The notes under the pieces: model-generated | The model's input: only the letters and a program-made list of their open reading frames with translations | What the model was told of the DNA's origin: nothing | Databases searched by the model: none | Part shown: one piece after another, positions 35,001 through 47,000 of the stretch | Numbering within the stretch: position 1 is the stretch's first letter | How the letters are laid out: every line of letters starts with the position of its first letter | Assembly (NCBI GenBank): GCA_039583875.1 | Contig: CM077150.1 | Span: 2,684,332-2,748,331 of the forward strand | From: Platanthera guangdongensis | Taxonomy: Eukaryota > Streptophyta > Magnoliopsida > Asparagales > Orchidaceae | Reading direction: 5' to 3' | Length of the DNA stretch: 64,000 nt | Program-made: the position numbers and the translations under genes

Positions 35001-38000
35001 ATTACTCAAGCTCCTCCGATATCAAGCGTCTTTGCGGCGTCCGCCAAACAGCCGGCTTGGACGACTATGTTGATGAGTTCGTCGCCCTGGTCTCTCACGT
35101 TCCCGAGTTACCTCCGGATCATTATCTGGGCTTCTTCATGCAAGGTCTCCTGCCACATATCTGCTCTCGTCTCCGCACGCACCACCCTCACACAGTCCCC
35201 AACACCATGAACTTGACGCGCCTTGTGGAGGTCGAACACTCCCCCCGGGCACCAGCTCCTACGGCTGACCACCACCAGCCTCGGCCACCTTAGCGACCAC
35301 CAGCCCCAGCTCCTCCACCGCGGCCGCTGCCTTGGGGAAACCGGTCGGGCCTCCCACCGGCCCCTTAGTGCATCTCGAAAAGTGATTGCAATGAGCTTTG
35401 CAGCAAGGGTCTCTGTTTTCGGAGCCGCCAACCCTACTCCCTCAACAATGAGTGCATCGTGAAGGAGTTGCATGCCATCATCGACGAAGTCGACCCTGAG
35501 GTGACCCTGGCCGACTTTGAGGCTCTGGAGCTCTCAGCGGGGGATACATCTCTCGACCCCGTCGTGGCTACATTCCACCACCTGGAGTTATCTTGTGCCT
35601 TGACGGGTGGGATCTCCAGTCAGCAGACCTTGCAGCTCTCGGACACACTGTAGGATCATCCGATCAACAACATGGTGGACAGCGACGCGAGTCGCAGCCT
35701 CATCTTTAAGAATCTGGTGCAGCAACTCCGTCTTCCCTCGGTTCCCACCCAGGATGTTGCGGTCCGTATGGACGATGGGAGCACCGACCGACTCAGGGTC
35801 GTTGCATTGTCGTCTCTCTCAGTGGGGTCCTGTTTTGTGACCGCGGACTTCTACACAATCGGCATAGGTGATCTCGACGCCATTTTGGGAGTGGCTTGTC
35901 TCCGCACGCTCGATAAGGTATGCGCTAATTGGGAGACTATGTTCATGCAGTTCCTACACGAGAGCCAACAATTTTGCCACGACGGTGACTCCGCACTCCT
36001 ACGCTCTTTGATCTCTCTTTGCACAATCCAGCAAATCACGAACACCGTCCTCTCTGCGGGGTTGTGGGCCCCCTCGGGCCCATCTGTTGTTCCTCTTCGT
36101 TTTCCAACGGACCATCAAGAGCTTTTTACTGCGCTCGCCGACGTCATCCAGCCTCCGGCAGGTTTGACATCAACCCAGCCTACTCTGGTCCAGAAGAAAG
36201 AAGGCAGTTGGCGTCGAACTACCCAGCCAAGATACTTGACTGTCGGCTCGCCGCTACCAACTTCAGGGGGACTCTGGCTCGCAGGAGGTCCCTGTTGATG
36301 GATCTTACCGGCTGGAGTTCGAAGCTACGTGGCTGCCCCAGAATCACTGTTGTCGCCACCTCTCCGACCACTGTCTTGGGGACAAGGCATATTTTCCAGA
36401 CGGAAGCATTGTTATGGTTGCGCGTGCCGACGGGACACACACGCGCCGACGAGACACTGCGGCGTGTCCGCAAGCGGAGGGAGACGATGACTAATCCGTC
36501 TGGAGGAGGAGAGACTGAAGACGCGACGCCAGCATGATTATTTTATTTCCATTGGCTTTATGTTATTTCATATTATGTATGTGTATGCTTTTAATTAAGT
36601 GTTTTCGCTATCTGTAACTCGTGCCTATAAGGGGTGGTGTTGCACTTCTTTTTCATTATTCTTGGATGAAAGAAAATTAGGGTTGCTCACTAAGGTTTTC
36701 TTCTCAACCCTAATACCCCCCCCCCCCCCCCCCCCCCCCGCTGCTTCCTCACCTCCGCCGGTCCTTCCCCCCGTAATAAAAGCATGGGTGTTTTTCTCTT
36801 AAGAAGGAAAATGCCCATTTTTATCAAATTTAAATTTTAAAATATTATATTAAAATGTATGGAAAAATTTAATTTAGTGCAAATAATGACGCATTTCCAT
36901 AGTATGATTATTGTTGAAATATTGGAAAAAATACAAAGTGCAATTTATTCTTCCCTCAAAGGAGGTATTAAAGGGCTTACAAGGACTCATAAACTAGAAA
37001 AAGCAATGTGGGAATAAACCCATAGACACATTCCTAGAGGACTCGAATACATAAACTGGAATATAAAATGTGATGGCATCAACAAATTCAACACTTTCCC
37101 TAAAGCTGGAAGGAAAACCTCCAGCTTGAAAACATCATAAAAAGGTAATGGAGGTAGGCGATGTGGGACAAAGTATCAGAATAGCCACCGAGGAAAATTC
37201 CAAACCGGGAAATCAAACTAGGGACATAGCCACGCATTACGCAGACCCAAAAACGACGTAGGCCCCACACACGACGTGGACTCGCTGGAATCAGGTCAAC
37301 CAACATCATCTACGCACACAACATGTGGAAGGTAATGGACGATGTGGGGCTAATCATCAAACAGACAACCTGGGATAATCCGTCGGGGATAATCCACACA
37401 AAGGGAGGTATCATACGACACAACCTGCTGAAATTAGGACAACCAACAAAAATCGTACCATTACACATGTACTAGTCAACAGAGAAAAAATTGGGGAGAC
37501 ACAAATAACACAAGACATAAGCTTGGATTGTCGTGTGGGACTAAGACAATAGTTGGGAAATTTCATCTGAGTTGTCTTTGTCTCAAACACTACCCGTCGC
37601 GTGGGACGCACGCGCATGCAAGCATAACAAGACCACACTAAACAAACATTAATAATAACCAAACAAACACACACACACAAAAACCATCAAGGAGCTCAAG
37701 AATCAGCGAGCAGATAACCCCCTGTAAGCAGAAGATGTGGTTGGCACCGGATGCGCATCAGGCTGGAAGGAAGGTTGTAGCTGGAGTCGACAACAACATC
37801 ATAGGTAATTGTTGGAGTCTACAGATAAGAAGCGGCGGAATGAGAGAAAGCAGGCAACTGGATCATCCACAGGAACTGCATACAAGAATGTTAACTGAAT
37901 CGGCAGACTGGATCAGCATTGACTTCGTAGATAGGGCTTATCAGCAGCGGCGAGATCTGGAAGGAGATCTAAAGCGTGAAGGAACGATTGACTTCACCAG

Positions 38001-41000
38001 ACGACGAAATCGATGGGATATGTCGAGGCCAGCGATTGATGAGAAGCAGGGATCGGCAGACGGAAGAAAGATTGTGCGGACCTGTCGACGGAGAAATCAA
38101 TGAGAGCGTGCACAAGGGAATCGACGAGTAAAATCTAAAGCAGCAAAGGCCAGCCGGATCGTCGATGAGGAAAAGAACGCCGACTGGGACATCAGCGGGA
38201 AGGGAAACCGTTGAGGTCGATGAAACTGCAAAGAGATAGCGTCTTCCAAGAGCGTAGTGAGCAATGTCGTCGATGAGGGTGTTAGAGGGCATCGACGACG
38301 GGACCGAGAGTAAAACCATCAGAGTCGATGAGCAGCGGAGGGATCGCCTAGAATAGCTTCCACTCCTTCGTCGATGAGCCACGATGATGTTGAACCCAAA
38401 GTGACAGAAAAAAAATTCCCTAAGGCACAAAAGCGGAAGCGGATCAGAGAGGAATCAATGTCTTTGATATCATGTTGAAATATTGGGGAAAATACAAAGT
38501 GAAATTTATCCATCCCTCAAAGAAGGATTTTAAGGACTTGCAAGGGCTCATAAACTAGAATAGACAATGTGGCACCAAACCCGCGGACACATTCCTAGAG
38601 GACTAACGCATAGACCAGAATATAAAATGTGATAACAACAACTTCAATAATTATTTTCAGTGCATGAGAAGAATTACCATTTACATTGCAAGTCTCTGAA
38701 ACAACAAAATTCAATACAGCACCGATTTAAAGCTTCTCTAAAAATTTGATTCCAAGAAAAACTGGGTAAGATAAACCTCATATGTTTCCATCAATATCAT
38801 CGATATAATTCCTTGATAAACAATTAAAACCATTATCAAACTTGAGAAAACCTAATTCATGAGTTTTTTTGTCAGAGTAAAATGACTGATGTAAATTTGT
38901 GTATTATATGTCTGTTATATTGTATTTGTGTGTCTTCCTCATTATATCAATCTTTTTTTACAATTTACCCAAATAGATAATTAGAATTTTTAAAACTTTA
39001 AAATGACAATTATAGTGCCGTGGTCAGTCATATTGTTTGGCTGATTAGTTCAGTTACCTCTTCAATATTTGCTTCATTTATTCTTCAATCTCCAATCAAA
39101 AAATAATAGTGAATGTACATACAACAGTTATTAAATAGTGGTGAATACTCAGCAACTATTACCAAATAGTGGTTAAATGAGCAAGCAACCATATATATTG
39201 AATGTAGCCCAGGAAATGAGATTTTGCTATTAACTAGGTTTGTGTTCAAATTAACTTATGCAACGCTAAATTTGATTGAACTATCAATGAAAAATAGATT
39301 ATCAACTCAAGGTTCGTACAAAGCTCTCAAGCGAACTTGATGGGGATCCATCATATCATGAACCAGGAGGGGTTAGCGGCAAGGAGGGACCCACGTTCGT
39401 ATAATCGCGCGGGAGGACTTGATCGGATTACCGGTTCGACTCCGCGGATGCGTCCGGATACCCATCGCAAATCTTTTTCATATATTATTTTATTATTGTT
39501 GCATTTTATTTGATGTATTTGAGTGACCCCATCTCCGGCCAATCATAGTTGTCGATGGTGAGATATCCTAGTTGTCTTTTTATTATTGTTAGAAAAGCCC
39601 AATTAAGGGCCCAATTAAAGGCCCATGTTTTCTTCTTTCTCTCTCCTTGTATTAGTCCCACATCATGTATTAGGATTTCTCTCTTCTTTCTTCTCCTATA
39701 TAAGTGTGTGTATACTTGTAACTATTCAATTTAAGATATATATACAAGGTTTTGGTCCTCTCTTTACATGGTATCAGAGCCACCGGTCTCCACCTTGTAT
39801 TCGGTCTACTGCTGCGGTCTACCGGTTCTGTCCGCCCGGACTTGCTTGTCCGGCATGTTCTCCTGGAAACCAGCCGGTGTTTTTTCTTTTCCCTCCTAGT
39901 CGCCATCTTGTGCGGTCTGCCCCCTTTTAACCGCTCTCTCTCCTCGTGGCTTCCACTTCTCCTCCTCCTCCCCCTCCTCTCTCTCTTTTATAAACTTTCA
40001 CGTGGGTCCCACTTCATCTTGTATCTATCCGCGCGGTCTTCCTCCATATCCGCGCAGCCTGCTTTCTCTCCTCCCGCTTGTGGCCTCACCGTGACCGTGC
40101 AGACTTTCACTCCGTCGGCTAGCCGCTGCGACTTGTCTTGTCGATTAGCGGTCTCTTCTTTTGCTGCAAGCCGCATCCTGGTCGCGACTCTTCTTGTCGC
40201 TGGTGTGTCCATCGAGACCGTGTGGCTTTTGCCTCTACCGCACCTGCTCTTCTCTGTTCGGCTTCCCTCTAGCCGCCCGGCCTCCTTATGCTAGCCGCCC
40301 GGCCTCCTCTTTGCTAGCCGCCCGGCCTCCTCTCTGTTAGCCGCCCGGACTTCTCTCTGCTAGCCGCCCGGCCTTCTCTCTGCTAGTCGTCCGGCCTTCT
40401 CTCTGCTAGCCGCCCGGCCTCCTCTCTGTTAACCGTCCGGCCTCCTCTCTGCTAGCTGCCCGGCCTCCTCTCTGCTAGCCGCTCGGCCTCCTCTCTGCTA
40501 GTCGTGCGGCCTCCTCTCTGCCAGCCGTCCGGCCTCCTCTCTGCCAGCCGCCCGGCCTCCTCTCTGCCAGCCGCCCGGCCTCCTCTCTGCTAGCCGCCCA
40601 ACCTCCTCTCTGCTAGCCGCCTGGCCTTCTCTCTGCTAGCCGCCCGGCCTCCTCTCTGTTAGTCATCCGGTCTTTCCTTCTGCTAACTGCATGGCGTCTG
40701 ATGATTCCGCTGCCACCTTTGTTGCGTCCTTCTCTGCGGAAAGTATCACCTGTCTCTCTCATAATCTTTGTTGGATCGTTGATTTCGGCGCTACTCGTCA
40801 TATCACCTCCCAGAAATCCGCAGCGTATTTACAGACGCCTCATCCTGCTCGCATCACTGTGGCCAACGGTGACACCCTACCAGTCTCTGGCTCCGTTGCT
40901 CTTCAGCTAACGCCGACCCTTTCTCTTTCCTCGGTTCTTCACGTTCCGGGGTCTCCTTTAAATTTATTATCTGTTAGTCGTCTCACCCACGACCTTGATT

Positions 41001-44000
41001 GTTGTATTACATTTTCACCTTCTTCTTTTCTTATGCAGGATCGCCGCACCCGAAGTACCATTGGTAAGGGGAAGCTTGTGAATGGGTTGTACATCTTGGA
41101 TATCCCACCACCTCTTCTCTCCGCCACCTCCACTGTTGATTGGCATCGCCGCCTTGACCATGCTCCTCTTATGATTCTCAAGCGGGTTCTTCCTGATATA
41201 ACTTTACGGGAGTTCTCGTGTGAATCTTGTATCTACGACAAACAACATCGTTCTTCTTTCCCCCTTGCCTGTACCAGGAGTAGTACTCCCTTACCTTTAG
41301 TTCATTCTGATGTCTGGGGTCCTTATAAAATCCCTAGTATTTTTGGCTTTCGCTATTTTGTCACGTTCATTGACGATTACTCCCGTACCACGTGCCTCTA
41401 TTTACTACATGATCGAACTGAACTTACCTCTGTATTTCGCGTGTTTTTACTTGAGATGCGTACACAGTTCGCTACTCCCCTCAAAGTAATTCGCACTGAT
41501 AATGCTCGTGAGTATACGGGTCGTGCATTCTCCAATCTCTACACTGAATTTGGTGTCATCCATCAAACTTCATGTGAGTATACCCCTCAGCAAAACGGGG
41601 TGGCCGAACGCAAAAATCGGCATCTTCTCGATATTGCGCGCTCCCTTATTTTCCAAATGCACGTTCCAATCAAATATTGGAACTTTGCTGCATCCACCGT
41701 CTGTCATCTCATCAACCGTCTTCCCTCCTCTGTTCTTGATTTTGCCTCACCCATCCAACTCCTCTATCCCTCCACCAACCTCACCTCTCTCACATCGCGG
41801 ATCTTCGGGTGTGTTTGCTACGTCCATCTTCTTGGCCCTCCTTCCGACAAACTTGCTCCTCGCGCCGCCAAGTATATGTTTGTTGGCTACTCCCGCACTC
41901 AAAAGGAGTACGTCTGCTACTCTCCTACTGACGGCAAGCTGGTCGTTTCTGCGGATGTCACTTTCTGCGAAGACCAGCCCTTCCACTTACCCAGCACCAC
42001 CTCGTCTTCTGCTCCCTCTATTCCCCGGCCTGTTGTACCGGTCACGACATCTGTGCCGTCTTCTTCCTCCTCTCCCCCCGTTCCTCCTTGGGTTCCTCCA
42101 CCACTAATCTGTGTCTACTCTCGTCGCCCATCCAAGGATGCTCCCGTGACCCAGCTCCCCGCCACCAGCGATACCTCGGCTACGGCCGATCACGCTCCCG
42201 TCTCTACAGCTCATCGCTTGGCCAACTACGTCTCTCTACATCGGCTCACGCCGCCTCTCTACGTGTTTGTCACCTCTCTCTCTTCTATTTCTATACCTAA
42301 CAATGTGCAGGAGGCGCTTCAACACCCAGGGTGGAGGGCTGCTATGAACAATGAAATGCCGGCTCTCTGGGCTAACCAGACCTGGGATCTGGTTCCTCTT
42401 CCTACTGGCCACACCTCTGTTAGCTGCAAATGGGTCTATGTCATTAAACATGCGGCGGATGGCACTATCGACGGTCTGAAGGCTCTCCTCGTGGCACGGG
42501 GCTTTACTCAGCAACCTGGCCTTGATTACGAGGAAACCTTCTCTCCCGTGGCCAAATTAAACACGGTCCGCGTTCTCCTCTCCTTGGTCGTTCATCGTCA
42601 CTGGCCACTTTATCAGCTGGACATTAAGAATGTCTTCCTCAACGGCGATCTACAGGAGATAGTTTATATGCAGCAGCCTCCCGGGTTTGAGACCACGGGG
42701 GAGTCTTTGGTATGTCACCTTCGGAAATCCATTTATGGTCTCAAACAGTCCCCGCGTGCGTGGTTTGAAAAGTTCAGTAAGGTGGTTTGTGCTAGTGGCT
42801 TCACTCGGAGCTCGGCTGATTTTTCTCTCTTCACCCGACACCGGTCAATCGAGACTGTGATTCTTCTGGTCTACGTTGATGATATTCTGATTAATGGCGA
42901 CGACAAGGCAGGAATACAACAGATCAAGGAACAGTTGAATTCTGTCTTTCAGACCAAAGATCTAGGCAACCTTCGGTACTTTCTTGGGCTCGAGGTCGCA
43001 CGACGCCCAGATGGTCTTGTGCTATCTCAAAGGAAGTACTGTATGGACCTCCTTCATGATGCAGGTTATTCTGGGTGCAAACCTGCGGAAACTCCTATGG
43101 ACGCAAATCACAAGCTCTCGGCCCATAGCTCTGACTCTGACAAGCTGCTCACAAATCTGGAGTATTACAGACGCTTGGTCGAGAAGCTGATCTACCTTAC
43201 GGTGACTCGACCAGACATCTCATTTGTTGTGGGAGTTGTGAGCCGTTTCATGCACGCTCCTCGGACATCTCATCTTCAAGCTGTCGAGCGCATACTTCGA
43301 TATCTCAAGATTGCCCCCGGACAAGGACTCGTGTACAAGCCATCCACATCTCTATCTCGTGTCGCGTATTCTGACGCTGACTATGCAGGATCTATTGATG
43401 ATAGGCGCTCCACAACTGGGTTCTGTACTTACTTTGGTGGACACCTCATAACTTGGCGTCGCAAGAAACAGACTGTGGTTGCGCGTTCTTCTGCTGAAGC
43501 CGAGTACCGGGCTATGGCTGCTTTTGTTTCTAAGCTAACCTGGCTTGAAGGCCTTCTGGGAGACTTAGGTGTTCGTCTCTCATCTCCGGCAACCTTATTT
43601 TGCAACAGTCAGGCAGCAATTCATATTGCCAAGAATCCGATTTTTCACGAACGAACAAAGCATATCGAAGTTGACTGTCACTTTATTCAGGAAAAGGTAC
43701 AGTCAAAGATGATAGATTTGGAGCATGTTCCTGCTACCGACCAAGTTGCGGACATCCTAACGAAAGCTCTCTCCAGGCCGCTATACTATCAGTTCTTATC
43801 CAAGCTTGGTGCCTACGACTTGTACGCTCCAGCTTGCGGGGGGGTGTTAGAAAAGCCCAATTAAAGGCCCAATTAAGGGCTCATGTTTTCTTCTTTCTCT
43901 CTCCTTGTATTAGTCCCACATCATGTATTAGGATTTCTCTCTTCTTTCTTCTCCTATATAAGTGTGTGTATACTTGTAACTATTCAACTTAAGATATATA

Positions 44001-47000
44001 TACAAGGTTTTGGTCCTCTCTTTACAATTATAAATATGTAGTTAGTGGGCTGATTTAGGGCATTGCAGATTTTGGAGAAACTAATCCCGGAATCCGCGAT
44101 ACTCCCACGGTGCCGACTTCGTGAAACCGTAGGTGGCGACTCCTAGCCGTGTATCTTCCTCCCCAAGGTATCCCTAAACCCTAAGCTTCATTTCCCACAC
44201 TTCATCCCCTCTTTTGCCGCCCCAAAACCCTCCCAACCATCCACTTGTTCACTGGTTCAGGCATCCCACAGCAGCCGACCCCCCCCCCCTACAGCAGATT
44301 CACTGTCACCCCCCCCAATACTTCCTCCCAGCAAGCCACTAACAGGCCGCACCCCGTCCCTCTCACTGTCGCCGCCCCCTCCAGCAAATGGAGTCATTGC
44401 CTCCCTTCCCATGTCTTCCCAACAGCTGACTCAAGTTCTCCAAATACTGGTTTTGGCCACCACACCCTCACCTCCCGTAAAACCACCTCCCCCTGCCGGA
44501 TCAGCCCAGATCTGGTTAGCTCAGCCCTGATCCAATCATTCCCCTTGTCCACTCTACACTCCATAGCCCGAATCCACCCCAAAACACCGGATTCATCCCT
44601 CCTACGCCCGGATCCACCCCCGCATAGTCGGATCTATTCATTTACGGCCCGATCCCGCCTTTAACCACCGGATCCAGCCGTCTACTTCGTTTTCCCATCT
44701 CTGGTTCCACCTCGGATCAACGCCAACGCAAGTCCAGCTCCGGAATTTCCATTGTCTTGGTCAGACCACTACTTTGTGAGTCTTTGTTGTACTGAACTAT
44801 TATTTCCAGCATATTTATATTGGATTGGATGCTTTATTTGCTTGGATAATTTGTCGGTGGAAAGTTCGCTTCTATTTGCTTGTGACTTGCAGGTGGGATT
44901 CATTCGCCACGCACTTCGCCTTGGCCCTCCGAGCGGAGGAAAGCCGTTGAATGTTTGTTTACTGAATGCTACTTCTCTACTTTAAATTATTGTTGGGTGG
45001 GTTAAAAATTTTACTTTTGCTCGTATTAATTTGTCGCCGTCATCGACGGAACCATTACATATAGATTAATGTTAGCGTGTCTGATTTCATTCTCATCCCT
45101 AGAAGTCTTGGATTTGTGCACCCCCTTAGCCTACTCTACATCAGAACTAACATCCAAGCAAGTAATACATATGACATATCATTGCATAGGCCTGAAATGA
45201 AGTAACAAACAACACAGGATTTTCAAATTTAAAGGCAAACATGTAAATGATAATTTAAGGCAAGCTAAGATCTAAAAATTAAAGACCAAATTAAATACGC
45301 ATAAACTTAATATAAAAATATGCGGACAAAGAGAGTGGGAGGCATATACCGTGGTTCACAAGTACGGCAATGAACAAGGGGGACCGGATCTGGTGGGGTG
45401 GGGTGGGGTGATGGGTGATGTTGAAAAATGACTCAAGGATTGTATGATCACTGGATCAGTGGCAAGGGATTTGGAAACAGAAGCCTGATGTGGACTGGCT
45501 AAGGAAGAAAGGGGTGGTAGTGGCCTGAAGTGATTGAGTAGTTAGAACTAGGACATTGGCGGTTTCCAATGGTGGACAATGGCTTCAAGCGGCTCAGGAA
45601 AACAATAGTGAATGGAATCGATGTAGGCGACTGAATGAAGATGCCCATGGTGGTTGTCGGGTTCTATGTGGTGGCTAGAGGAGAAAGATCGACAAAGGGT
45701 TTGAGGAAGCAGTCGAAGATGAAGGGAGCAAGGTCGCCAAAGCTAAAGAATCCCTCCAACAGCGGCGTCAGATTTTGGGTGATCGACTGCTGCGGATGGG
45801 AATTAGAACGAAGGGGAAACCAGGAGAGGCGTTGAATATTTTGAAACAGGGAGGGTTTCACTATTAAAAATCTATTCCACGTTGTCATAAAAAGAAGAGG
45901 GGCGGATTATTTATAATAGGTAGGCTCTTCTAGGATTTTAATAAAGATATTAAATGGAAATAAAAGAGGAAGATAACTGAGGTTCAAGGAGAGTGAATTT
46001 GGAAATTGGTTATTCTCACAAAATTTAATAATTTCATAAATTAACTTAAATATTTAGAATTTAAGTTTAAGAATTTTAAACAATAAGATAAAATATTTAA
46101 GTTTATATTTCTTCTGATATATTTTCTTTAAGCATGCTTTAAGTATTACTTAACCTAATTTGACAGAATTTTTCATTTAGGATTTTATTGGTCCGTCAAA
46201 CTATTAAGTCCTATGAGCATGTGACATACATGACACAACATGAGGGCACAAATAACATGTGCGTAATTAAAAGAATTAAGTGTGCATCAAGACATGTGCT
46301 ACACAAATAAAATTAAGAAAAAAAAAATAAAGATGTGAATTAGGTCGCATCAAGTCTCACAGGGTTTACTAAAACATCCAAACGACAATATGAAACTGCT
46401 CCACAACTGTCATGCTACTAACTAGGAACTAAAAAAACGCCTCCAAGATAAGCCAAAAACATAAATGGGATAAGAGAAGCTCTGAAATGTGGAAGGTAGG
46501 GGCAAAGGACGGTTCCTAAGTAGCATCTCCATCATGAAAGATGCAAGAAACCAATTCTCTTCGAAAAAATATAACCCCGATGATAAAATCAGCCATGGAA
46601 TTATAATTTTTTGAAAATTCTCACAAATTGTTAATTATAATTTCTCACAAATTGTTAATTTAAATGATCAATAAAATCTAGAGCATCAAGAGAAGGTTGC
46701 CAAAAGATGGAAGAAAGTAGAGATCAAATACGAAGGTACGAGGCAAGCAGGATCGAGTTGTGGAATCATCAAATCATGTTGTATCAAACACTATCTTACT
46801 AGACACCTACAAGAACAAATTAGACCAAGATCAACCATCCCAATTTTCTAACCCCGTAGAATCTATCAGCGCTATGAAATTTAAAATTGATTCCAAATCT
46901 ACCCATTTGAATTTTCCAAATAAAACTCATTAAGAGTGTCCCTGTGGTGTGAGAAGGTCCTAGGGGTCCTTCCTATCCTCCCAATAAGGCAAAGCCTAAA

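Larger units (their letters stand above)
33643..36775 (+). mobile_element. Gypsy-2: internally deleted chromovirus-like relic
   Basis: The 5' LTR (33643-about 34012) starts TGTTACGGTTG. The 3' LTR starts at 36410 (TGTTATGGTTG) and is degraded after a 24-base C run at 36716-36739, fading near 36775. The interior is only about 2.4 kb. Gag and protease match Gypsy-1, but the sequence jumps near 36190-36290 to a chromodomain-end remnant ([12 protein letters not shown], 36379-36414). RT, RNase H and integrase are gone. No target duplication could be set because the right end is lost. Confidence 0.8.
39587..44026 (+). mobile_element. Copia-C: gag-less Ty1/copia element
   Basis: 4,440 bp with 182-bp LTRs differing at 4 positions. 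The target duplication ATTAT is perfect (39582-39586 and 44027-44031). Primer site TGGTATCAGAGC is at 39769-39780 and the purine tract GCGGGGGGG at 43836-43844. It has one long pol frame and no gag at all: the leader minisatellite runs up to the ATG, and the protein begins just before the protease. Closest relatives here are Copia-A (LTR and protein) and Copia-B. Confidence 0.95.

Noticed and set aside
37735..38103. 122-residue frame inside the non-coding LTR element
   Set aside because: Wrong strand for the element, no known motif, and no sign of codon constraint by eye.
39360..39460. Possible tRNA or SINE with a good B box
   Set aside because: B-box word fits, but the A box is weak, no acceptor stem pairs, and no poly(A) tail or target duplication is seen.
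39752..40294. 180-residue plus-strand frame before Copia-C pol
   Set aside because: Considered as a replacement gag. It is Leu/Ser/Pro-rich leader text with no zinc knuckle or UBN2 motif and spans primer site and leader.
44245..44664. 139-residue Pro/Ser/Thr-rich frame
   Set aside because: C-rich text, no domain, in the middle of intron 4, no supporting splice or promoter pattern.
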